Origin: Peromyscus leucopus
Lineage: Eukaryota; Chordata; Mammalia; Rodentia; Cricetidae
Length of the DNA stretch: 64,000 bases
Reading direction: 5' to 3'
Assembly (NCBI RefSeq): GCF_004664715.2
Contig: NC_051082.1
Span: forward strand, 4,603,078 to 4,667,077
This document shows positions 38,401-49,800 of this stretch, one piece after another; position 1 is the stretch's first letter, and each line of letters starts with the position of its first letter. A program made the position numbers and the translations under genes. Under the pieces are notes generated by a model. The model searched no databases. It was not told where the DNA came from and saw nothing but the letters and a program-made list of their open reading frames with translations.

Positions 38401-41400
38401 CCAGCCCTATGGCGCGGCGCCTAGAGTTCCAGCGTGCGCGAACGAATGGGTCCTGCGAGCCACTCTGCTTACTTAGAGCCTCCGCACCACCCCGCGGCGC
38501 GAGCTCATTGGCGCCACCCATAACGAATCGCGTGCCGCACCCATCGGCCATCATGACCCCGAACCACGCCCCTCGTCGACACATCTGGACACCACTACAC
38601 CACCCACGACACTCATCACCATCAGGCCTATGTTCACGCCCACCGAAACCTCCAGGCACCCTCGGCCATCAGCCCCAAACCCCGCACCTACACATACACC
38701 CATCCAGCACGACAGCCCCCAAGACCCCGTACTACCCACACTCACGATGACCATCAGGACCCCAAAATACCCCGGCCCACATCGCGCACATTCAGGCCAC
38801 ATAGCACACACCCTACGGCACGCACCTCACCTACGTCATCACGGACCCCCACCACACAAAACCACCGCAGCCCGACTCAGCATACATGGCACCCTTATAG
38901 CACCCCCGATCTCCCATCATAGTTCCTATTCTAGGATCCCCAGCCAAACCCCGTCCTCCGCCTAAGCCATTGACAAAGAGCCGTCACACTAGACCCCGAC
39001 CCCACAGCGGCAATCAGGCCCACCTAAGCCCCGCCCGCTGCGGCCATCACAGGGTCTCTTGCCTCTGCGCTTAGCTATGTGAGCGAGATCGGTCAACTCC
39101 TAAAATCTCTAGAATATGTCCACCAAAGAAATCTCTCAAATATCTTAGCGCACGAGCTCCCTATTGCGCTGAGCGATCTCTGTACTATGTGTTCAATCAC
39201 AGTAATCTGCTTAGTAGAATGATGACAGCTCGATATAAAACCACAGAAGCGCCTAGATACCTGGACTCGATGCAACATAGACCGTCCACGCAGTGCACAA
39301 GAGGTCTTTAGTAATCTGTGCACCTTCACTTTTACATAATACGCTAAGGCCACCCTAAGCCTCTTAAATGCCCCTAGCAACATAGGCCAGCAATCTCCAC
39401 TTTTAGAAAGCCTACAGCAAGTCATGAGGCGGGCACACATGTCGATATTTCCCTCTCTATGCATGAAAGATCAGCCCCTCAGTGTAAGATGCACTATAGC
39501 TGTGTGTATAGTCTGAAAGGAGACACAGACCAAAAGCTGCAAGCCTGCCGCCTCTCCAACTCATCTCGGCTGATAATAGAAGACAGGAAGGTGCAACCTC
39601 ATGGTAGAGCATAGGAGTAGAAACCTTCTTTTTTCCTCCAAGCATCAGGCTCTCGACTCTAGTCCATCCTTCAGTTAATCCTCTGTTATCGGGGGTGTTA
39701 GGTTAACTTCGCTCACAAAAACAAAATGATTAAAATCACACATAATTTGTCTGGAGGCTGTCTACACAAACGCCCATTTACTTGGCGACAACCAAAGCTG
39801 ACCTGGTTCCAATAGTTGTTGAGAAACAAAAATGAAGAGGGAGTTTAAGATGGGAATGGCAAACCAGGCCAAGCTGTCCATATAATTAATGATTGAAACT
39901 TCAGGAGAGATGGCACGAGTATATCCACACGACAAAGTCCGGCCACAAGGGCTCCAGTAGCGAAACATGCTGAGCAGGAAATGCTGCAGCTGGGCACAAC
40001 GTTCCGTGTGGCCCCAGCGGACCCGTGCGAGGCTGAATCAGAGATATGATGTATTATCTAGGGCAACCTAAGAGACCAGAGATCATTCCAAAACCAACAC
40101 AAAAAGCGTCAGAAGAAGCTCGGGACCAGAGGATTGTGTCACCTGCGCTTGACCATCAAGGTGGGTTTGTTACAAGGCCCCTGGTGGCCCCACCATGTGC
40201 CCCCGTCAATGTCTCCAGGCACAAGCTGCCACAGACAAGATAATGCCAGATAATCCATAGACCACAGTCGAGTACCGGGCGTCTCTTCTTAAATGGCAGA
40301 AGTCGTATTTACCTGCGCACAGAAAAGCAGTGAGTGGCCATGTTGCAAAACGAAATCACAAAGTATCAACTTAACATCTTTTAGGTTTTAATTTTGGGTT
40401 TACTATTCGTTGGTGTGAATGGGTGCCGTGTTAACCTGTCTGTGTGACTGGTGCGGTGCCGGACACTAGTGGGATTGCCGGGCTCACAGTGACGGTGCCG
40501 TTGTGGCCCACCAGTGGGTTCCGTGGCCCACCAGGGATTCCTGGCCAACAGTGTTCCAGTAGGCCACATGGGGCCGTGCGCACATGTGTTGCGTTGTCTG
40601 TATTGTAATTGTGCGCCGTTGATGTAGTGGCACGTAGCTAGTCTGGCTGTTGAGTGTAACATGCCATGTTCATGTCGTCTATGGATTGTGTCTGTGAAAT
40701 GTCGAGTTTGTATGTCTGGTAGTATGTGAAAATGTAGTGCATGCCGTTGTTTCGTGATGTTGAATAATGTGTGCCGTGTCCCGTCCCGCATCAGTGTGTA
40801 CGTTCTCAATGCGAATCGCGTACGTAGTGGCTGCCGTCATAGTCACAGATCTCAAGCTTAGTTTCTGTCTTCAGTACGTCCGGTTGTGTCAGTGGAGTTA
40901 CAGGTTGGATTTTCAAGCATTCTGTTATGGTAATGTGCGTGCGATTTTTACAACTCCCGCCGCTGTTCCCCAGAGGTGTCTTACCAACCCGCATTGAGAA
41001 ATGTTTTTGTTTAGACAGCTGTGGGGTGTACCATGCGTACATGCCACAAGACTGCCCTGTTTAGAGGTCAAGTTTCTCTCTGCCCACCTTCCCGAGGCGA
41101 GGCTCACACTGTTCCCTGCCACTGGTGGTGGTGAGAACGAGAGCTCCCATAGTTGTTATTCCCAGAAGCGACTAGCTAGTGGATTGCGTTCGGAAATGTG
41201 TCCTCGGACAAACTCTTCGTCACGTGACATCCCCTAGAGTTCGAGTTGTCTTTACCACAGAAACTGAATTCTGTCTCCATTGTCTCTCAGTCCTATTACC
41301 TACACTTCAACAGGCGGTGCTCTGAACGAGTTGATCACCTCTAGAGTGTGTGAGGTGCCAAACGCACGCTCTGCCACCAAACCAGCATGCTGCTATTCCT

Positions 41401-43940
41401 GGTGTCCCAGTGTGAAGATGGTTCTGGGGATCTCAGTTCAGGTAGTTGAGTGCCGCGCTTTACCAGACAGGTAGCGGGACAGCCCATGCACACTCGCGTC
41501 ACCAGAGTTTGGGCCTGGCTATAGTGTCCTTAGGTGATCAGTCACTGGGTCAGCGTCCTTAGAGTCACTGACCACCAGCGTCATTGTGATGCGCTCGAGT
41601 CTGTCTGTGCTCACCGCTGGAGGAATAGGATTCGACGGTTTTCTGGTAGAGATGACCTCCTTGAAAACAGTCAGGAGGGGCCTGGAGGTGCAGCCCCGTG
41701 GTAGAGTGTTTGTCTAGCGTGCGTGAAGCCCTCGCTCGGTTCCACCCCCAGCACCACGAATCAAAAGGGGAGAAGCAGTTTTTGTGTCTGTGAAATGGCA
41801 GCACACACACCCGCCTCCCCTGGCTGGCCTTGTAGATGGAGATGGTTCTTGGGATGGATCCATGCCTGGTGCACAGCCCGCCCTGGTACCCAGCCCCGCC
41901 CTGGTTGCACAGCCCCGCCCCTGGCGCTCAGCCCCCCCCTGGACCCAGCCACCGCCTTGCCCCCCCACCCAACCCGCAGCTGCCCCCCAGTCTTGCCCCT
42001 GTGGTGCACAGCCCGCCCCTGTGTACCACAGCCCGCCCCTGATACACAGCCGCCACGCACTGCGACACACAGCCCCGCCCCGCTGGCGGCAGCCAGCATG
42101 CGTGAAAGGGACAGGTTTTCTTCGTTCTTGCGTGCTTGGCCCCAGTGATTGTGCCCTCGAGGCTGCACGCGCTGCTCCACAGTCCTGGTTTGGAGTTGGA
42201 GCTGCCTTGGGCGACACTAGGGGAAGCTCTGACCCGTCCTGTTCTTTCTACACAACAGGTGATGATGGATATCATGGCCCTGACCGTGCAGGAGAGTGGC
42301 CGGGTGAGGTACATCAAGCGACCAGGGGTCGTGCTGGAGCCCGGCTGTGTGGTGGTGGCGAGGCTCGAACTCGATGACCCTTCCAAAGTGCACGCGGTAT
42401 GTCTAGGTCACACGTGGTCCGGCTGCTCTGGCTGGCCCAGAGGCTCTCACTGTGTCACCCCGTTCAGAGGAGCAGACGGAGTCTCTCTCTGTTCCTGGGC
42501 CTGCCCATCGTCTGTAGGCACACTCGCCCTGGTGACAACGTAACGTGGAAGCCCCCCGGGCTGGCCATGCCCTGTCTTCTCCAATCCTTTCACAGCTCTT
42601 CAATCCTGCCTGGAGCAAAGCCCAGTTCCTCCCAGACCCAAGGGCAGAGCTGCTCCGTGTGACCTTCACTTCACGGCTTTCCGTCTATCCCCTCTGCAGC
42701 TTCATGAGTGACACAAGCCTCCGCCTGGAGCCTGTTCCCTGTGGCAGGGACAACCTGCTCCAGGCATGCCTCAGCTCACTCTCACCCCAGCCGTGAATGT
42801 AGCTAGATTTTCCTGCCTGGCCACAGTCAGGACAAATCTCCGTCACCTGCCAGTCCCACAGCCTCTCAGACCCAACCAAGTAAAACACAGAGACTTACAT
42901 TGCTTACAAACTGTATGGCCATGCAGGCTTCTTGTTATCTAGTTCTTATAGCTTAAATTAACCCATTTCTATAAATCTATACTTTGCCACGTGGCTTACC
43001 GGTGCTTTACATCTCACTGTCGTGGCGGTGGCCGACAGCATCTCTCTGTCTCAGCCTTCCACTTCCCAGAATTCTCTTCTCTGTTTGTCCTGCCTATACT
43101 TCCTCCCTGGCTACTGGCCAATCAGCATTTATATACAGAGATGATATCCACAAGCACATGAAGCTGCTTTATTTTTTTCCTTTCAGTGCTGGGTGGTGAA
43201 CCCAAGGTCTTGATCTTGCTTGGCAAGTACTTCAGCATTGAGCTACGTCCCCAGCCCTTGGCTTTAAAAAATTAATTTATTAATTATTGCTGTTATTATT
43301 ATTATTAGTTGTTGGTGTGTGTGTGTTGTGTGTGTATGTGTGCTTGTGTGCCATCGAGTGTGAGTAGAGGTCAAAGGACAACTTTGGGGAATTGGTTCTC
43401 TCCTACTGTGGTTCGGACTTGTGTTTACCTGCTGAGCTATCTCAACACACACACACACACACACACACAACACACACATATATACGAGGTCCAGTTGTGT
43501 AGCCAGGCTGGCCTTGGCTCACTATGTAACCCAGTCTGGGTTTGAATTCAAGGCCCTTCTGTCTCCACATTCCGTGTGTAGGTGTGTACCATCATGCCTG
43601 GCGCTGTGAGCTATCTGGGACCACCTTTAAATTATTATTATTTTGTTCAGTTAATATGTGCTATATAACAGATTTTGTCTTTCATACAGCTTTAGATTTG
43701 CAGGGTTACAGATCCTCTAAAGGTTTTCATATTCCGTGCACCCAGTTCCCCTATTAATAATTTGACTATATTTATTAATTAGTACTCATGTCATTTCTAT
43801 TCTGATCATAAATCCACTAGTCACAATGAACCACTACTGTGATGTGTTTAACATACATACTTGACTCAGGTTCTAAGATTGTGTGAATATATAACTACTA
43901 TCTTTACCTCCCCCACCCCATGCGTGTATATGTGTGTGTG

Positions 43941-43979
<39 letters not shown>

Positions 43980-46805
43980 GTTGTGTTCCGTTGTCCACAT
44001 GCTGGGAAGAACACAGGGCTTCATGGATGCCTGGCATCATCTACCATTCAGCTCCCCGCCCAGCCTGCCTTGGCCATTTTGAAGTTGGCCAGAGTGTTAA
44101 GCCTACATTGTTGAGCAACCATCCCCTCTGCGCGGAACCCTTTCTTTCTTACAAAACTAACACCATGCCCATTACATGCCAACTTTCTACTCCCTCCTCG
44201 CCCAGCGCCTGGCAGCCACTGGTCTGCACTGTTCCCGGGACCTGACGGCTCCAGGTTTCTTGGATGGCAGGGATCATACAGTACTTGCCAGTTTGTCCAT
44301 AGCTGATTTCATTTAGCATATAGCTCAGTGTAGAGTGTGTGCATAGCATGTCCAAGGCCACGAAAACAAACAAATACGTAATGAGTAAATAAATCAATAA
44401 ATATAAAATATTGGGGCTGGAGAGATCACTCAGTGATTAATAACATTTGCTGCTCTTGCAGAGACCTGGGTTTTGATTCCCAGCACCCATGTTGGGCAGC
44501 TTACAACTAATGCCTCTGGCCTCCATGGACACCTGCATGCATGTCCAAACCGCCCCCCCCAACTCCCCCAAATAGATACAACTAAAAATATCCCATATTT
44601 CAAAATAATTTTAAAAAATTGATGAATCGCATTAATTAAGTCAGGCATGGTGGCTCAGGCCTGCAATCCCAGCCCTCAGGAGGCTGAAGCATGAGAAATG
44701 TGAGTTGGAGCTGGCCTGTGTGTGATGTGTAATGAGACCCTGCCTCAAAACAGAGCAGGGCAGGGACCTACAAAGAAAAACCAAAAAGGAGAATGGGAGA
44801 TAATCTTTATCCAAAAGAAATCAGAATATAATATAGAACCTCCTCTAAAATTGTTTGGAGTGTAAGTTGCCAAATTTGTGCCATTTGCAAAGGGGATAAT
44901 TTGAAAAGCCTGGACCCAGACTTGAATTTAGTAATGTTGGGTTTCCAGGATGGCACGTCTCTTGTTCTTTCTCAGGCTTCAGCTGAGTAGGTCAGTGGGC
45001 TTTTGGGTCAGTCTTCTGCTCTTGTGCCTGTCCTTGTTTCTCAGAGACTCCATGGTCCTCTGTGACCGTCCTCATGTTCACGGTGTTCCCTGATCTGTCC
45101 ATGTCCTCATGTCTCACTAACTCCCCTGTTCTGTCTGTGGTCCTCCTTTCTCTCCAGCAGCACAGCCATTCACAGGAGAGCTCCCTGCCCAGCAGACCCT
45201 GCCATCCTCGGGGAGAAGCTGCATCAGGTGTTCCACAGCGTCTTAGAAAATCTGACCAATGTCATGAGTGGCTACTGCCTGCCTGAGCCGATCTTCAGCG
45301 TAAAGGTAAGAGCCTGTAAGAGCCGGGCAGTGGTGGCGCAAGCCTTTAATCCCAGTACTCGGGAGGCAGAGGCAGGCAGATCTCTGTGAGTTCGAGGCCA
45401 GCCTGGTCTACAGAGCGAAATCCAGGACAGGCACCAAAACTACATGGAGAAACCCTGTCTTGAAACAACAACAAAACAAAACAAAAAAACAAAACAAAAC
45501 AAAACAAAAAAAAAAACAGCCTATAAGACCCTGGTATGCACAGGGCCCTTGTGCCGAGCCAGGAGGGTTTCCTACCTGCTGAGTAGCTTTGGGTGATTTA
45601 AATGACCTCTCTGTTTTCATTTCATTTGTGAGTGGGGGAATAATCCCTCTACCGCTTGCAGTGGCTGTTCTGAAAAAAACAAAAAAGAAACATAGATAAA
45701 GAGGGAGAAGAGATTGCTCAGTGGCCCAGGGTTTTGAGAGCATGGCTGCTCTTCCAGAGGACCCAAGTCCGGTGGGTTCCCAGCACCCCCGTGGGGCAGC
45801 TCCAGGGGATCAAACCCCTCTTCTGACCTCTGAGGGTACTAGCGTTCACTTCCACCACATGCAGACACAAACACAGTCACATAATTTTAAAGTAATAAAA
45901 TAAACTGAAAAAGAATACGGGTAAAGAAAGATCCTTTGCATTCTACCTGGTGCAGTGATCAAGCCCCACGGGCATTAGCTGTCACGTGCTCTTCTTTGTT
46001 TTCCCACCGCCATGCTGGTGGTCTGTTACCAAGAAGGGACGGGGGGGGGGGGGGGGATGGGAGGGGATGGGGGGGGACACGGGACGACACACAACACACG
46101 ACGACTCTCTATGACTTGAGCAGCTCCACTCCAGGCTGCCCAGAGGCTGCTGGGTCTAGATCTTCTGCATTGGAAGGTGTGGCCTGAGTGGGTCGAGTTG
46201 CGAGGCGCGCCGTGACCGATGGAGATGTCCCCCATACGGGACGTGGTGGGCTGATGTCCTTGTCCCCTCTGCAGCTGAAGGAGTGGGTCCAGAAGCTCAT
46301 GATGACGCTCCGGCACCCAACCCTACCTCTCCTGGAGCTGCAGGAGATCAACTGTGCAGGCCGCATAGCACCCGTGGAGAAGGCGGTCCGCAGGTGATGG
46401 CCCAGTATGCCAGCAACATCACTTCCGTGTTATGCCAGTTCCCCAGCCAGCAGGTGCGCGGCCCCAGCCGGCTCCGCGCCAGCCACACCGATGCTCACTC
46501 CCTTATCCGACCTCTCCTAAGCTGGGCCAGCGCCCAGTGTGTTGGCCCGTGGTTCTTTCTAACTTTTATATAGAACTCCCAGCATTTCCTCCCAAGGGTC
46601 AGGCATTTGGATGTACTCCCCAGTCCCAGGCCTCGCTCCGACAGCTCAGGTTCAGGGGGAAAGTCACGAGTGCAAATAGAACTAACTGCCTTAGCCCAGG
46701 CTGCTCAAATCATTAGCTTAGAGAATCTTATTCCTGGTCACAGGTTTTGGAATCCGTAACCGTGCCTCATGTCTTGGGAATGGAAACCATCAGTACACAC
46801 ATACA

Positions 46806-46849
<44 letters not shown>

Positions 46850-49800
46850 ATATATATATATCCCATTGGTATAAAAGTGTTCTTTCTCTCTGGCCTGTAT
46901 AGCTTGCTTTCTGCTGTTGAGTTTGGGAAGGCTGTTTCCCATCAGCCTTCACTCCTTCCTGCTGCCCGCCCCCATCCTCCCCCACGCACCTTCGCCGCTA
47001 ATTGAGAAGCTAAGTCAGGCCCTTCCCCGAGGTCACAACGCTGAAGGTTGAAACTGTGTTTTGTTTCTTGCAGTGCTGGTCCTCAGGCATGCTGGGCAAG
47101 CACTCCACCACTGAGCTACATCCCGAGCTCCTGAAGGTTGGAATGTTGTTCAGCCATGTCAGAGGAGTGGCCCTTGGGATTCATGCTCCCACCTGGATAA
47201 GCCTTGTGCTAAGGGAAAAGGAGCCGGGTCAAAAGACCTCAGTGTCCGCAACAGGCGATCAGTGTAGAAAGGAAGTCAATTAGTGGCCAGGGGAGGCGTG
47301 GGGGGAGGGGAGGAAAATATAGGGGCACCTTTGAGTGACTGGCTTCCCGCTGACACATACCTCACAGCTGGGGAGGATTGAAACAAAAATATCAATCTCA
47401 AAAGGCAGATTAAAGCTGGGTGCTAACGCTCCTGGAATCAGACCACCTGAGGCTCTGCAGGAATCCCCCCACCCCCCCTACACACATCCCCACTAGAACT
47501 AATGAGGCCTCAGGGAGAGAAGGATGCATTTGGGACTTTCCCAAATTTTCTCATTAATGCAAGCTTTAGTTTTTCGTTTTCATTAAAGATCCCTTTTATT
47601 GGGGGGCCTGTGCGGTGGCTCAGCAGGTAGAGACGCTTGCCAAGTAAGCACAGAGATCTCAGTCGGATCCTCAGAACACACATAAGGGTAGAAGGAGACA
47701 ACCAGTTTCACAGTTATCCCCTGACCCTCACATGAGCCACGGTGCATGCATCCCACATACATCGTATACACACACCACAGTAATTTAAAAGGAAGCATGC
47801 CAATCACATGAACTTTAATATGAAGACGGGACCCTTTCCCCTTCCTGGCCCACACTTTTGCTGGACATTCCTTCCCCCTCTGAGTCCTGCCAGGGGGGGA
47901 GGGAGGCAGCATTTCGTCCACTCATATCTTTGTGTGACTGTCATTCCGAGCTCCTGGGTCCCCAGAGAGACATGAAGGGGTGAACAGGGCTGTTATGAAG
48001 AGGCCAGGTGGCTTGGGTCTTTGAGTACAAGCAGTCTGGGGCCTCCCTGGGAGCCTGTGGTGGGTCCCTCATGATCACGTGGCAGGCAGTGTCCTGACCT
48101 GTTCTTGTTCTTATCTAGATAGCCCATCATCCTGGACTGCATGCCGCACCTATTGCAACGTAAGGCGGACCGTGAGGTCTTCTTCATGAACACGCAAAGT
48201 ATTGTGCAGCTGGTCCAGAGGCAAGTGCATCCTGGGCCCTCCAGGGTGGTGAGCGACAGGGAGGAGAGGTGAAAAGGAAATCCATCCCCATGTTTAGAAA
48301 TATTACAGAAAGAAAAAAAATGTAGAGGATACCGCATTGCGAGTGTTTAAAAAAAGGAAGAAATTTACAAAAAGTTATTTCGGCCAACATCTTCAAGCTC
48401 GACTTTTGAAAACATCTTTATGTGTTACGGGGTCATTGGAAGTTTTCGTTTTGTGGTTAAAATCTGCTAAAATCAGCTTTCCTTTTTAGTAGCTCAACTC
48501 TTAAGGCTTTCCTTCTTTCTGGGCTTGTCTAGAGGCTTAGTTCTGGGGACCGGCCCAGCCTGGACTCTGGTTTGATGAACAAGTCAGGGCTCCACTGACC
48601 TGCCCAGCCCGGCACTAAGAGCCCACGCCATGTTCTGCTAGGCCTGGGAGTGGAGTGTGCCCCCCCTCCTCCGCTCCCCTCCTTCCCTCCTTCTCTGCTT
48701 CCTCCCTCCCCTTCCCTCTTCCCCCCTCCCCCTTCCTCCTCTCCCACCCTCTCCCCCCCTCCTCCTCTGCAGTGCTGATTGTACGGGGCTTTGCACACGT
48801 GCCGCGGGAAGCTCTCTGCCACGAGCTGCGTCCCGGCTCTTGGTTTTCCAAGACGGGTCTCTGCATAGTGCCACCGCCAAACTCGAAGTCCATGTAGGAA
48901 CCACCGTACTGTGCTTCCTTCTTGAACCATAGTAGCTCAGCTGAGACATCTAGGTGTCCAGGAGGTGTGTGGCACGGTGATTGGTGACCGGCTGCTTTTG
49001 TTCCCCAGGTACCGCAGCGGGACCCGCGCGGCTACATGAAGGCTGTGGTGCTGGACCTCCTGCGGCGGTATCTGAGCGTGGAGCATCATTTTCAGCAAGG
49101 CAGCAGGGATTGCCGCGCACCCCTGGGGCCACAGGTTCAGGGCAGGGCAAGGGAAGGAAGGGCCAGCCTCACCCTCCTGGGTCTCTCGTCTCCCCACAGC
49201 CACTATGACAAGTGCGTGATCAACTTGAGGGAGCAGTTCAAGCCGGACATGACCCAGGTGCTGGACTGCATCTTCTCACACGCACAGGTGGCCAAGAAGA
49301 ACCAGCTGGTGATCATGCTGATATAAGATGGGACCAGCGCCCCAGTGGGGGCGGGGCGGGGCGGGGGGCTTTTTCTCCTGCTTCCTCCTTCTCTTCCTTC
49401 TCTTTCTCTTCGTCCTCCTCCTTCTCCCTGCTCCTCTCTCCCCCCTTCTTTCCCGCTGTTCTCAGTTCTGGCCATAGAACCCGGTCCTAGTCCTGCTAGG
49501 CAAAGTGCTCTGCCGCAAGCCACATCCCCAGAACAGTCCCCAACTGTTTTCTAGAAAGGGCGGATGTAAAAGCGTAGACTGGCAGGTGGTTTAGTCTGTG
49601 ACCTAACTGCTTGACGTTGCCATTGTTTATGGTGTGACTGCACACAAAAAACTTTATTTGTAACAACAGGCAGGGACACAGAGCACCTGCTCTGTACCAG
49701 ACTTTGAACAGACCCTTCAGCACAGGGGTCTCATTACTTGTACAGTTTTGAAGTTTTTTTTTCAAAATTCATTTCGGGTCGGGGTTCCTCAAGGACTGTA

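Larger units (their letters stand above)
42397..45157 (+). other. Intron between visible exons 17 and 18
   Basis: No exon found. It includes the second copy of the dispersed repeat (42,880-43,145), CA/GT repeats (43,311-43,480 and 43,925-43,982), a sense B2 (about 44,412-44,560) and a diverged sense B1 (about 44,641-44,760). Confidence 0.7.
46454..48118 (+). other. Intron between visible exons 19 and 20
   Basis: No exon found. It contains a TA repeat (46,806-46,861) and a sense B3-like SINE (about 47,605-47,790). Confidence 0.7.

Noticed and set aside
38388..38965. Pro/His/Thr-rich open frames on + and Val/Gly-rich on -
   Set aside because: They derive from the degraded GC-rich minisatellite in the noisy copy.
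48529..48949. Gly/Arg/Glu-rich minus-strand proteins
   Set aside because: Translation of the polypyrimidine tract in an Acacb intron.
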